A DNA stretch of 64,000 nt from Ashinkailepas kermadecensis (lineage: Eukaryota > Arthropoda > Thecostraca > Neolepadidae), in NCBI GenBank assembly GCA_034440615.1, contig JAOTOM010004023.1:1-64000 (forward strand). Direction: 5' to 3'. Numbering within the stretch: position 1 is the first letter of the stretch; each line of letters starts with the position of its first letter. A program made the translations under genes and the position numbers. Positions 1-14,400 of the stretch are shown piece by piece. The notes below the pieces were generated by a model that was given only the letters and a program-made list of their open reading frames with translations, did no database searches and had not been told where the DNA came from.

Positions 1-632
1 GGGGCCCTACGGGGGGACGCCTGGGCCCCGCGGACGGGAGGACGCCAGGCGCCCGAGGAGCTATACGGGGCAGGCGGCGCCTTCGCCCGGCCGGGAGAGA
101 GGGACTCACCACCCCGACCGGGATCCAGCGCCGCCCACCACTTGACCCCTGCCGGCCAGGCCGGCAGGCACTGGGCCAGGGCCCAGACCTTCGGCCTGAG
201 GCGACATGCCGCTTGGCCCGTATGGGGCCCTACGGACCCGCCCGCCCCTCCGGGATATTAGGACCAAAGAGGCGTGTTGGTCCCCCGTCACAACTAGCAC
301 CGTGCGACGGGGGACCTCAGCCTCCAGGACTCCGTCAACCCCGGGGGGCGGGCCGAGAGGGCGCGACTACCCCGATAAAACTGAGCTGGAGGGCAGGACC
401 GGGGAAGTTGTCCCACCTGCTCACAGTAGGGAGAGTTGGTGTTGCAGGGCCAGGTGAAGGACATGGATGTTGAGATGAGATGGGCATTGGAATGGGAGCG
501 TATGGATGGAAGGACGAGTAAGGCACTCTTGGTCTCACCCCTCGCCGGTATGATGGTCGCCGGGTCATTGGGGCACTCAATCCCCCCCCCCCCCACCACG
601 GAAAGGTGGTGCCTCGTCGGGGGGGGGGAGAG
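1..632 (-). mobile_element. I-type LINE copy A, 5' leader
   Basis: GC-rich 5' untranslated leader of an I-superfamily LINE read leftward; its ORF1 would lie beyond the left edge of the window. The same roughly 650-bp block recurs at 2040-2717, 4405-5047 and 23000-23677, each time just upstream of an ORF1 start. Its outer end is an oligo-G run (oligo-C on the element strand) next to a small hairpin with CACCAC/GTGGTG arms near 595-615. Long open frames across it come from base composition and recur as frame shadows in every copy, so they are not called. The leader begins inside the ORF1 of copy B, which suggests that A inserted into B. Confidence 0.75.
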
Positions 633-2039
633 TATGGAGGTAGATGGCAAGGATTTGGGTCCATAGGATGGTGCTGAGGAGGGTGTGGAAGTGGAGTTTG
701 GAGATGAGAGGGCGGAGGTGGTTTTAGTGGAAGTGTCGGCCGAGGATTTTGGCGACGGCTTACTCCTTCTCCTGTGTTCGACTAGTGTCCACTCTCCACT
801 TCCCCTATCTTTGGCCAACACATCAGGCGGTGCATCCGACTCGCCTTCCCTGCTCGGCCCATCGGTTTCTGAAGGCATGACGTCATGTGCTGAGAATATC
901 TGGCCATGTTCTTCGTCTCTGCTAGGGGCTGGGGTGAGAACGTCACTGCCCACCGAAGGGGACTCAGTGGCCGTTCCATTCGAAGGCGGGGATCCTGTGA
1001 TCGTGAGTGGTCCACAGGCCACACCAAACGACTGGAGGAGTGCGATGAGCTGCGTGATGAGGTCTGCGGTTCCACCTCTCTGCAACTGTGGCGGAGCATG
1101 TAGTGTGTTTATACCAAGTTTGGCGGCAGCCGCGTACGAAACCTTTGGATGGGTCATGTTATATATATCTCTGGCTTCTCGGAAGGTGAGGTTTTGTGTG
1201 ACTTTGATAGATACTATCTCCTTCTCCTTAAGGTACGTAGGACATAAACGGTCGTAAGTCGTGTGTGGCTTCTGATCGCGGCCACAGTTGGTGCACCATG
1301 GCCTGTCGGCACTGCACTGTTCACTCTCATGGTCGGGTGATGAGCATCTGCCGCAAACTGGGCGATTCCTGCAGTGTTGTCTGGTGTGACCAAATCTTTG
1401 GCATCGATAGCACCTCATGGGATTTGGAATAAAAAGACGAACTTTCACCTTTGCATACCCCACACGAATATCAGATGGCACATCAGAACGATTAAAAGTC
1501 AGAATGATGTTATCAGTTGAAATCATGTTGGTGCCCTTCCGCACACGGATGCGTTTGGCATCCGTAACCCCGTATTCCTTCAGACCATCCACAATGTCGT
1601 CATCGCTGACATCCTGAAGATCGTAACAATTAATGATACCTTTCACATAATTTTTGGTTTGGTGTGGTAGCACCGACATGGGTATAGCTAAATCGCGCCT
1701 CCCTTCACTGTCTTTGATAGTGTACACGAACTCCGTAGCCGCTAGTGCCTTTTTCGCCTCTTCTCCGCTTCCAAACTCCACCTCAAGTGCACCGTCTCTC
1801 AACCTTTCGCATCTGAAAATGGTACCAAATCGGTCACAGCCATCCCGCCGTTGGAAAGGCGACAAGCTCGTCAGCTGTCGTGATCCCTGTAGGGCTTTAA
1901 ACACCAGAATCCGGGGAAGATGGGGGTCTACACTACCGCTGTTCGAGTGATTGTTCGAGGGCCGAACCCCTCCCATGGGTCGGCTTGTCTGGCCCCTACT
2001 AGAGGGACCAGGAGGGTTTTTTTGGTTAGAGGATGCCAT
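633..2039 (-). pseudogene. LINE ORF1 (gag-like zinc-knuckle protein), copy B, interrupted
   Basis: First ORF of an I-superfamily LINE, a nucleic-acid-binding protein that packages the element RNA. The start is the ATG at 2039, at the same place relative to the leader as in the other copies. The N-terminal half is a conserved RRM-like/PRE_C2HC-type region with the block LSPFQRRDGCDRFG. Three knuckles follow: CYRCQRFGHTRQHC, CGRCSSPDHESEQC and a wider CTNC...H...C. The C-terminal third is Ser/Pro/Thr-rich. The frame stays open past 632 only because it reads into the leader of copy A, so the true C-terminus is missing. All knuckle cysteines and histidines are present. Confidence 0.85.
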
Positions 2040-2717
2040 GTAGTGTGATTGTGTTCTGCTCCCCGGGCGCCCCACCACACAGGGGCCCAACGGGGGGGGG
2101 ACGCCTGGGCCCCGCGGACGGGAGGACGCCAGGCGCCCGAGGAGCTATACGGGGCGGGCGGCGCCTTCGCCCGGCCGAGAGAGAGAGACTCACCACCCCG
2201 ACCGGGATCCAGCGCCGCCCACCACTTGACCCCAGCCGGCCGGGCCGGCAGACACTGGGGAGAACCCCAGGTCCCCGGCCCGAGGCGACCGGCCACTTGG
2301 CCCGAGTGAGGCCCCACGGGCCCGCCCGCCCCTCCGGGATATCGGGACCAAAGAGGTGTGTTGGTCCCCCGTCACAACTAGCACCGTGCGACGGGGGACC
2401 TCAACCTCCAGGACTCCGTCAACCCCGGGGGGCGGGCCGAGGGGGCGCGGCTACCACGATACAACTGAGCTGGAGGGCAGGACCGGGGAAGTTGTCCTAC
2501 CTGCTCATGATAGGGAGAGTTGGTGTTGCAGGGCCAGGGGAAGGAGATGGATGTTGAGATGAGATGGGCATTGGAATGGGAGCGTATGGATGGAAGGACG
2601 AGTGAGGCACTCCTAGTCTGGCCCCTCGCCGGCTCACCGATGGACTGGGAATCCGGGTCCTTAGGACACTCAATCCCCCCCCACCACGAAAAGGTGGTGC
2701 CTCGTCGGGGGGGGGGG
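2040..2717 (-). mobile_element. I-type LINE copy B, 5' leader
   Basis: Leader of copy B, homologous to 1-632, 4405-5047 and 23000-23677. Its 5' end at about 2717 is an oligo-G run following a short hairpin (CACCAC/GTGGTG). It abuts coding sequence of copy C's ORF1, so B appears to have inserted in the same orientation within C. Confidence 0.75.
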
Positions 2718-2718
2718 G

Positions 2719-4404
2719 AGAACTCAGGGGGGCAGCTCCGACTAGGGTTTAGTGAATGTGTCCTGGGGCGGGACCTCTGTGGGCCACCCCGCGGTGGAGA
2801 CTCAGAGAGAGGCAACGCTCGCTTCTGCGGGACAGTCAGTTGCGGCGGAGGCGGGGGAGGACCCATTACGGATGCTCCCACCGGCCCCTCCACTCGCTGT
2901 CGCGGCAATGGGGTGACCGACCTTGGGTGAGGCGCTATGCTGGTGCCCTTGACCCTGGCCTTTTCCAGTTGAGCGAGCCGCGCTCGTTTTGCCTCGCGGG
3001 CACGCCTTTCGGCTTCCTGGAATTGCAAACTGACGTCTGAGATTTGGATTGGTCGGTGCGTGTTTCTGGACGGCGATGCAGGAGCAGACGTAGATGTTGA
3101 GGGCGAGGGCGAGGGCGAGGCCTGGCTCTCGGGAAAGGGGGAGGGTTCGGGGAGCGAGGATGTGGAGAGGGTGGGTTTTGGTGTCGTAGTGGGGCGCGAT
3201 GGGGGGGATGGGAGGCTGGAAGGCGGATGGGAGGTGGGAGGGGGGGATTTGGGGGTAGGTGGGGAGGGGATGGGATTGAGTGGGAAGGACCGAGGAGGCC
3301 GCTTTCCCCGTTGGACAAGCGTCCACGCCCCACCCTCGGGCGTTGATCTGGTGGGGGCTTCTAATGGGGGAACAATGTCACTCGTGGAAGGTGGGACGCC
3401 AGTAGTATCGGCGTCGTTTTGGGTTGGATGGCTCTTCCTCACTTGCGACACAGGAGGCACTCTAAAAGAGCGCAGAAGAGCGGTCAGTTGGGCCATCAGC
3501 TCAGAGGCTCTGTCGGGCTGTGTGTGTTGTGGAATACTCCTGCTTTTCACTTTTGACGCGTTTGATATTATAGGATGAGAATGTTCATATTGATCCCGTG
3601 CCTCTCGGAATGTAATTTTTTGTGTGTGCTTGATATCAATTATCTCCTTCTCTCTGATGAATTTCGGGCAGGTTCGGTCATAAGAAGTGTGGGGGTCCTG
3701 CCCCACGCCACAGTTCGCACAGAAGGGGGTTTCGAGGGTGCAGTTTTCGCCATCATGTTCCTGGGAAGCGCACCTCCCACATGCAGGGCGATTCCGGCAG
3801 TATTTGTTGGTGTGTCCGAACCTCTGACACTTAAAATATCTCATCGGATTGGGGAGAAAAACACGGACCTTCACTCGGACGTAACTCACACGTATTTCGG
3901 AGGGAATATCAGTGGAATTGAATGTTAATATGACGTTGTTTGTTGTAATAAGTTCCGAGCCTCTCCTCACCTTCATTTTCCTTGCATCAGTCACACCAAA
4001 CTCTGACAATCCGTCCACGATCTCCTCTTCCGGCAAATCTCTCAGGTCAAAACAGTTTATAAGGCCTCGCGAAGTATTTTTTGTCTTGTGCGGTTCTACG
4101 GTGATTTGGATGTTCTCTTCGACCCTACTCTGATTTTTCCGAATACTAAATCTAAACTCGGATAATTTCAATGCGATCTCCGCCTCCTCTGCCCGTGCAA
4201 ATTCTACCTCCAGGGCACCATCGTTTAACTTCTCGCAGCGTACGACCTTGCCAAATCTGTCACATCCATCTCGCCTTTGAAATGGTGATAGCGAGGCGAG
4301 GGACCTCGTCTTACCACAAAATATAAGTATGCGTGGGGCAGAGAAGCCATTTGTCTGGTCTCCACGAGATGGACCAGGGTTTTTTTTTGTGCTGTGTATG
4401 CCAT
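2719..4404 (-). pseudogene. LINE ORF1 (gag-like), copy C, frameshifted and interrupted
   Basis: ORF1 of copy C. The ATG at 4402-4404 matches the start used in copies B and P, but a 9-T run at 4380-4388 puts it out of frame with the long downstream frame. The conserved N-terminal region and three knuckles follow. The first knuckle reads RYFKCQRFGHTNKYC and has lost its first cysteine (Tyr instead); the second (CGRCASQEHDGENC) and third are intact. A long Ser/Pro-rich tail carries a basic/Glu-rich segment (EAERRAREAKRARLAQLE). The frame runs at 2718 into the leader of copy B. A processing-incompetent relic is most likely, although the homopolymer shift could be a sequencing error. Confidence 0.8.
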
Positions 4405-5047
4405 GGAGTGTGATATGTGTTCCGCTCCTCGGGCGCCCCACCACACAGGGGCCCAACAGGGGGGACGCCTGGGCCCCGCGGACGGGAGGACGCCAGGCGC
4501 CCGAGGAGTTATACGGGGCAGGCGGCGCCTTCGCCCGGCCGGGAGAGAGAGACTCACCACCCCGACCGGCATCCAGCGCCGCCCACCACTTGACCCCCAG
4601 CCGGCCGGGCCGGCAGACACTGGGGAGAACCCCAGGCCCCCGGCCCGAGGCGACCAGCCACTTGGCCCGCCCGCCCCTCCGGGATATCGGGACCAAAGAG
4701 GTGTGTTGGTCCCCCGTCACAACTAGCACCGTGCGACGGGGGACCTCAACCTCCAGGACTCCGTCAACCCCGGGGGGCGGGCCGAGGGGGCGCGGCTACC
4801 CCGATACAACTGAGCTGGAGGGCAAGACCGGGGAAGTTGTCCTACCTGCTCATGATAGGGAGAGTCGGTGTTGCAGGGCCAGGAGGAGGACATGGATGGT
4901 GGGATGAGATGGGCATTGAAATGGGAGCGTATGGATGGAAGGACGAGTGAGGCACTCTTAGTCTCACCCATCGCCGGTAGGATGGTCGCCGGGTCATTGG
5001 GGCACGCAATCCCCCCCACCACGGAAAGGTGGTACCTCGTCGGGGGG
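4405..5047 (-). mobile_element. I-type LINE copy C, 5' leader and 5' end
   Basis: GC-rich leader of the outermost copy in the left nest. The 5' terminus at about 5047 (oligo-G after the CACCAC/GTGGTG hairpin) meets AT-rich sequence with no LINE similarity, so this is the host junction. The sharp drop in GC content at 5048 supports it. Confidence 0.75.
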
Positions 5048-7989
5048 GTTACTCTGAATGCTAAATCATTTAATTATTGGTGTTAAATTCACGGCACCAA
5101 ATATACAGGAACCTGCCAATTCAAATAAATTGATTCAATGAAACAGTCCACATGTTCAGTGTCCAGAGTGCAGCCAAGAAGGGCCCTTGTGGCTCATAGT
5201 TGCACTGATCTTTTTATGTCTTTTATGTCTTAATGTTCTCTGAAATATGTTGTTATGAAGTTCAGTTTGGATACAAGATAAATCCATCCCATGTTTTTTC
5301 ACCATAAAGCAAAGGAGATTAGGCTATGTTTTGTTGCTTCTATTTTAATTTGCACATTTTTAGAAATGTTTGTGAATTGTTTGAAAATAATTCATTTCAA
5401 TTCTTCTCACAAATTGAAATGTTAGGCTAGGATAAGTTTTAAGAGGGTAAATTTGTGTTTAAGGTGTTTGATAAATTCTTGGAATTTCTTTTTCCAATGC
5501 AACGTTTTTGGATGTGATCAACGTGATGTGACCACCCATTTCCTGTGCAAATGCTTACTTTTCAGTTTGCAGGCAAAATAACACCAACAAAAGGACTTTG
5601 AATTAGGTAACATAGCTGCATGACCACTGCAGTCGATGCGCCCCTAAACCCCAATAAACAAACAAAAATTAGGTAACATAGCAAACAAAAAGTAATTTAA
5701 GGAAATAATATATACGGGACAAACAAATTGAAAAAAATAAACGCGCTAAACCTTTTTTCACTATTTTTAAACTAAAAAACAAACCAACATAACCTAACCA
5801 AACCTGTTTTTGGGAAAGAAGTTGATGTAAAAAAAAAATCACAACAACCAATTTTTATCAACTAAAAAAACTGACCTAGCCTAACCTAACCAACACTACA
5901 ACACTTTGTCTACTTCATGGAGGCAAATGTATGGAAAACTTGTCTTGTTAATACAATGTAGCACAATACTTCCTTTAAAAAGCCATCATGCCTTTTCTTC
6001 GGAATAAATTCACCTGCAATCCCCTTTTGATTTCATCTCCCTTACGAGCCAAAAAGTATGCATTTGAATCAGAATTGAGTGGGCACAACATCTTAGTCAT
6101 TTTAAGAAGTGTGTTCTTACAAAAAAAAATTGAAATGCCTTATCTGAATTAAAGTACAAGTATCTGAAATATTTTGTCACATTTCTCTCTTACCTTAAAA
6201 GGAGCTTCATAGTGCATACAAATTATGATGGTGGATATCAGTGTTGTGTGACCACTAGCAGGTCAATCAAAATATTGCTGTTGCATAGCATTGCTTCTTT
6301 TGGTTGGTGTTGCGCTAGCAATACCAAAAGTACATGAGCTTCCAGCCCCATCATCATGGGTTAGGTTATGGATGCACTTTTCAAGTTCATCACAGGTGTT
6401 CTCCTGTAGAGCAGCTCAAACATTGGGCTGGCTGATCAAAACCTACCGTCCAGACAGACTAGACAGGCAATTTAGCATTCTGTGCATGAAGGCAATATGG
6501 TTGAATTACATGCTGGGAACACCAATAATTATATGAAGCCTCCACCCATACATACATACCAGAAAGGATGTAATCATCCTTCTTGAAGTGCTTGCTGCAT
6601 ACCTTCATGTGCCTTGATGCTTTCTTGCCAATTTTTAGAATGTTGTGTCACTTTTTCGAGAGTAATTTATATCTCGGGAAGCGATGGAAGCTGACTTCAG
6701 GTTCAGGTTCCCTCCTGTGTAATGATTTACATTGAGGAACACAACAATACGTATTGGACTTGCTCACCTTACCCACTTGATCCATTATGCTCACAACTTT
6801 GCAAGAACCCTCACACTCTCAAACTTCAAAGACCCGAAATAGTATGCGTAACCTCAATGCTAGCCATTTCCACGAATGCCACTCTGACTTGTTTGCATTA
6901 TTGTTTCTAAATTGTTTCTGGTAGCGCGCCAGATTTGTCACACTTTTATCTTCCCCACAGTAGTTCAACGTGTCTGCCGGCAGGTGGCAACAATTTCGCC
7001 TTGAACGGTCAATAGCCTCTCTTAGCTAGCTTTTGGCTTTATTTTTAACCAACTTTGCCATAGTGTGATGGAGTGTGCTTAACTTCGCTATTTATTTTGT
7101 CATGATTCAATGCTGCTAGATTGTGCAATTTGGAGCCCTTGCGTGCATACTTAACGCCTATGAGGCATATAAGTTATTCGATCAGCGTGCTAGAAGCAAA
7201 TTGAAGCTATATTCACTTTGCATAGGTGTGAGAATACGCTGCTACGTTTCTGAGCGCAATTATTAAGCTCTTAATGCACAATGCATGACGATCACTATTG
7301 TATCACCACGGTAGACCTCAAATTTCTCACCACACCCCCTCAGGTTTGTATTAAAAAACGGATGTACGGAGTACGGAGTTACCGCCCACAGTAATAATAT
7401 ACGTGCGATATTCTCAAGTCAACGAATGACCACGTGACCCATAACGCTTCAATGACCTCGCGACCTTGCAAGTCATGCTTTGATTTACCTAATTTATTGA
7501 CGACATGAACTGAAACGTGCCCAAGCAAGTCCAAATGATGCTTTCTAAGGAAAAGCCGACTCCATGACGAGTCAGAGGTGAAATGTCAGGGTCTGACGAG
7601 ACATCCAGATAGTAACATTTTATGTGACTGGGAGCATAGCAGATATGGATGCCATTTGAAAGTTACTTGCTCAAAGATAACGATGATGAAGATATCGTCA
7701 AGCAGCTCAGAGGCCACAAAGGTAATAAGTGAGTCACTGGTACAGTGACCTGACCTCACAATAGTTGATTTGTAAGCATCGTATAAGTGCTCGATGTGGG
7801 TCTCATATGGGTGTCTTTTGAGAGCACTTTGTTCGGAGAAAACGACAAGGCTACAAACGTGTCACGGAAGGTCACGGGAGTCACATTTGGCCAATCGTGA
7901 TTTTTATGAGAAAACGGTGTACGGCGCCGTGCAGAATTTGGTAAAAGCGTGGTCTTGTGTCGCTGAGACCTGTTGATACGTGGGTTGAC
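5048..7989. other. AT-rich intergenic sequence
   Basis: No gene recognised; the open frames here are short and without family features. 5500-5600 resembles modules at 45625-45750 (inverted), 47455-47580 and 57465-57590, a dispersed noncoding repeat. Short CCTAAC runs occur at 5785-5800 and 5876-5892. 5616-5666 is a separate short insertion. Confidence 0.5.
5616..5666 (+). mobile_element. Hairpin-only micro-retroposon 1 (51 bp)
   Basis: Fifty-one bases flanked by a perfect 15-bp direct repeat, aattaggtaacatag, at 5601-5615 and 5667-5681. The insert holds only the conserved 3' end of the I-type LINEs seen elsewhere here (TGACCA...GTCGATGCGCCC, then a CAATAAACAAAC-type tail). It is a target-primed insertion either truncated almost completely at its 5' side or derived from a minimal non-autonomous element. 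Confidence 0.75.
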
Positions 7990-8490
7990 GCGTCAACTCC
8001 CCTCGGTCGTCACCCTATCAAGTAAGTGATCAAAATACTGTACTTAGCCTATATGCGACCCCACTTAGAATATTATGTACAGACATGGAGCCCCTACCTA
8101 GAAAAAGATATAGATATGCTAGAAAGACCGCAGCGCAAAGCAACTGGACTCATCAGTGGACAACGTAACTTAGAATATGGGGAAATACTTATGGCATTAG
8201 GCATGTATTCACTCAAGTATAGGAGATTAAGGGGTCATATGATTGAAATGTATACAATTATTAAAGGGATGCAATTATTAAAGATCAGGCCAATGCGAAT
8301 GATGCCCTTCTATTTCGACTATCACATATGGGTCATCAATTCAGGCTAGACAAATCAAGGTGTAGGACAGTTAAGCGATAAAAGGTCTTCAGTCAAAGGA
8401 TTGTTGATCAGTGGAATAGTCTGCCTGCTGATGTTGTGGGGAGTCCCTCATTGAATGTATTTACAATGGGTGGACGCCTTTTTTAGGCTG
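7990..8490 (+). pseudogene. CR1/Jockey-like LINE ORF2, C-terminal remnant
   Basis: The frame at 8026-8349 carries the region that follows the RT in many CR1/Jockey-type polyproteins: a P-H-L-E-Y segment, then WSPYLEKDIDMLERPQRKAT and YSLKYRRLRGHMIEMY. After a frame change and stop, 8395-8480 reads QRIVDQWNSLPADVVGSPSL, the usual last conserved block. RT and endonuclease are absent, so this is an old 5'-truncated copy. Confidence 0.75.
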
Positions 8491-9587
8491 TAAAATCTTG
8501 CATTTGAGTTCAAAGTAGTGGTCGATGGGGCAATAATCATGCTAAGTAGGTGTGCACTGTACGCAGGCATGGGTGGAGTCTGAAAAGTATCGGTAGGGCA
8601 CTCAAGTCACATGTGTTACATGAGATCCAGTGAATAGGGCTGGATAGGTAAGGTAGATAGACATTGATGAGTGTGGGGGATGTTGGTGGGTGTATTCTTT
8701 GGAATTAGGGATGTAGGTTGGTTCGGGTGGTGTCTTTTTGCCAGGGTTATGGTATCTTCCATTTACAGACTTAACCTGGAGATTTGTCCTGGAATCGTCC
8801 ATAAGCCATAGACTTGAGACGTTATCGACCATGCTAAAATGTGAATCGGCTGACACGCCGTCGCCATCGTACCGAGACGCCAAAATATGAGCCAGCGAAT
8901 AAGCTGGTCATTCCAAATATAACAGTCATAAACAATGTTGATCAATGCACTAAGCCAGTTAATATTAAATTGAGCATCTGCTGGCGAAGATACCATGTGC
9001 TTTGATAAAACATGTCAACAACGCTCAGAAAAGCATCAGCGAACTTCACGGGGGGCGTTACGCACATATTATTATAAACTACGATCATCAAAACGCTTGC
9101 CGGATTCTTGTCCAAACGTTTACAATTTATTGTTGATGCATCACGCTCGGTGACAGCTTGTGGTAGGCAACCTAATGCTAGTTCAGTAAAACACACGTTA
9201 GTTATGTAATAAATAGCAGAGGCGGATATCTGGGGAGTGGGGGCACTAGGAATATATGTCCCCCATGTAAGGTGGCGCCCATCCGGGAAGGCTCCAGTGC
9301 ACACCCCCGCTCAACATATTCTGTTTTAGCCCGAAGCATATCTTGGAGGGAAAAGGAACCCTCCTGAGAGGAACAGGTGCCCCTTCAGTGTGCTCTAGTT
9401 GATTCTCAGTGTGATTGTGGGATACCAAACATAACTTAGCATACCAGATATGCCAGATATACTTCTTTTTGTTCATTTTTTTATCACGTATCCATGGACA
9501 TAGTGCACATTGGCATCCAAGAGACGGCGATCGCGCCCGTCACCAATCGACGCATAGTACTATCGGCAGTTCGACCCCCACATCAGT
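8491..9587. other. Intergenic sequence without recognised genes
   Basis: Several minus-strand open frames (8602-9476) overlap one another and show no family motif. A segment starting near 9219 (CAGAGGCGGATATCTGGGG) resembles the terminal repeat of the hAT-type MITE at 60991-61609, but no partner end was found. Confidence 0.4.
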
Positions 9588-11472
<1,885 letters not shown>

Positions 11473-14400
11473 TTAGTTAGTTAGTTATTTGAGTTTTAGG
11501 GCGCCTCGACCAAAATTGTGATCATTTAGCGCCCATAACGTTCATTTAACATGCTAAAATCCTATCGTGTTACTGAGGTGAGTATATGGAGTGGAATCCT
11601 ATCGCTCTTAGGTATTTAAATATATTACCAGAATGAACAATTGCCGAGTCATCTGCTAGAATGTCGCGATATGTTAAATGTCCGATCCTATTTCCAAAGA
11701 ACAACCTTCGCTCCCTTGAAAAGTGTTGGCACGAATAAAGCACATGTCGCACCGTGAGGGCTTCCAGACAGCGGGGACACTCGGGTCTGTCTTTCCCGCA
11801 GAGGAGGTATTGGTGAGTAGCGTGTGTGTGGCCGGTTCGTAGTCTACACAAAGTCACCTCGTCACTCCTGGATCTGAGATGGCATGATGACCAGTCCCCA
11901 AGTTGTGGTTTTATGAAATGCAACTTATTGTTGGACTGTGCGTTCCAACTCATCTGCCACTTAGCCTTCAGGTACGATAAGATTCCAGGGATATTGTCCC
12001 TGGCTGGAAGTGAGAGAATAGGTGTTGGGGATCTCTGGGCTGCCCATTTAGCTGCGGAATCGGCTCGCTCATTTCCATAAATTACGACATGGCTCGGTAC
12101 CCAGCACAGACGAACGCTTTTCCCGTCTCGTTCCAGATTAGTGAGGCGTGTCATAACATCAATCAGTAAACTGTCTGTAGGGTAAAATGCAGTAAGTGCC
12201 AAAAGGCTGCTCAGAGAGTCAGACAGTATGACATATGAGACATCTCGTGATACTTCGATGAAAGAGAGCGCTTTAATTATTGCCATCAGTTCACAGGTAT
12301 ACACTGATGCATACACAGGCAGGGTAAAAGATCTAGCGGAAGTGCCGCATACGAAATCACATCCTGCTCCAGTGCTGGTCTTGGATCCATCAGTAAATAT
12401 CGGTGTATATCCTTTATATGTTTCCAAGTGCTCCAGTGTTTTCATGCGGAAAAGTGTAGATGTTACATCATCCTTGCGGGTCGCTGTTAGTGATAGGTCA
12501 ACTATATGGGAGACCAGATTCCAGGGCGGTACGGCTAGTTTCTGAATGCGCATTACCCGACGAATTCTTACACCACTCTCCTCAAAGAGAGCACGAATTC
12601 GGACACAGAACGGCGAAGCTGTCATATTTCTGCCACTGCGGAAGAGTGCCAACGTATGTCGCGAGAACACCGCGTCGTAGGTGGGGTGGGTGGGGAACTG
12701 GCGTAATCTGCATGCATACCGTAGGCCAATCATTTCACATCTCAACGCCAGGGGAGGCTCGTTCGACTCTACGAGTAGGCTAGCAATCGGCGTGGTTCTA
12801 AACGCCCCCGTGACGGTCCGCAGAGCCGCATGCTGCACCGCATCGAGAGTACGCTTATTGCTCTTGCAGGCACCATCATATACATAGCATGCATAATCCA
12901 ACTTAGATCGGATGAGTGACCGATATATCATCATTAGTGTCTTTCGGTCAGAACCGTAGGAGGTCCGTGATATGCATTTCAACAGGTTTAGTGACTTAAA
13001 ACATTTTCCTTTCAGTGTTTTAAAATGTGGTTTGTACGTCAGACGAGTATCGAACTGCACTCCGAGGAACCTCGCAGTTTGTTGAATAGGGATAGGCGTC
13101 CCATACAACTCCGTGTTTAGTGCTTGAGAGCACCGCTTGCGGCAAAAATGCACTGCAACCGTTTTGTCTGTGGAAAAGCGAAATCCGTTTTTCATGCTCC
13201 ATCTTTGGAGATGGTTTACCCCCAGCTGTAGCCGTCTTGTTAGCGATGGTGTGTTGGAGCCAGATGACCATATCGCGGAGTCATCGACAAATAGCGAACG
13301 TCCGATGCTTTGCGGCAGTGCATCCCCAATATCATTTATGACGATAGCGAACAGGGCAACACTTAAAACACTGCCCTGTGGAACTCCATTCATTTGATGG
13401 AATCGCTCAGAAAGCTCGTATCCTACTCGGACGCGGAAGAAGCGGTCTTTCAGAAATTGCTGAATAAAAATTCCTAAGTTCCCACGGATTCCACATTGCT
13501 TAACCTTCAACAAGATTCCATGTCGCCATGCGGAATAATAGGCTGCTTCTATATCAAAGAAAATAGCTCCCACATGTTGTCTACGCTTAAAGGCGAGTCG
13601 AATCGCAGTGTCCAGTGTTAAGAGATGGTCAGCTGTACAGCGATGCTTCCTAAATCCACACTGTGCATTGGTAAAAAAAGTCCTGTTCTTCCAGAAACCA
13701 GGTGAGTCGTACGTTCACCATTTTTTCTATGAGTTTGCATAGACACGAGATCAGGGCAACCGGCCGATAGTGCAGCGGGTCTAAACCGGTCTTTTTTTGT
13801 TTAAGTATAGGGATCACAATGGCCTCCCGCCAAGAATCCGGAAAGTAGCCTTCCTCCCATATTTTGTTCAGTGTAGACAGAAGTGCTTGAAGCACTCGTA
13901 CAGGTAGGTGTTTAAACATGTCATTGTGTATTTCGTCAGGTCCCTCTGCTACGGTCTTTAGGCTTCTGATCGCTGAACGTAATTCATGAATACTGAACGG
14001 TTCGTTATAACTTAAGTGGTCAGCTGTGGAGAATTCAATTGGCTTGGCTTCCAATTCGACTTTCCGGCGGAGAAATTGTTGGCAGTAGTTACCGTCTCCA
14101 CTACGGGCTGCTAGGGCTTGGCCTATTTTCATAGCAACCTCAGCGGGGTGGGTCACGTCAACACCAGCTATGTGTAGTACGGGGAGACGGGCCGCGTTAT
14201 ATTGGCCAGCAATACGCTTTATTCGCGACCATACTTGGGTCGTTGGGGTAAATCGGTTAATGGTAGATACGTATTCTCTCCACGACTTCCTTTTTGCTGC
14301 CCGTATAGTACGGCGCGCTAAGGCTCGTGCCTTTTGAAAAGCAATTAAGTGTACCTGGTTGCTATTGTTGTTGAATTTCTTAAAAGCTCGCTTACGTGCT

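Noticed and set aside
2033..2557. Plus-strand open frames through the GC-rich leaders (also 206-473, 4329-4907, 22974-23521)
   Set aside because: They recur in every leader copy and in several frames at once, as expected from base composition; no protein motif.
8602..9476. Cluster of minus-strand frames of 76-120 codons
   Set aside because: Mutually overlapping, no recognised motif, and one end looks like a MITE terminus.
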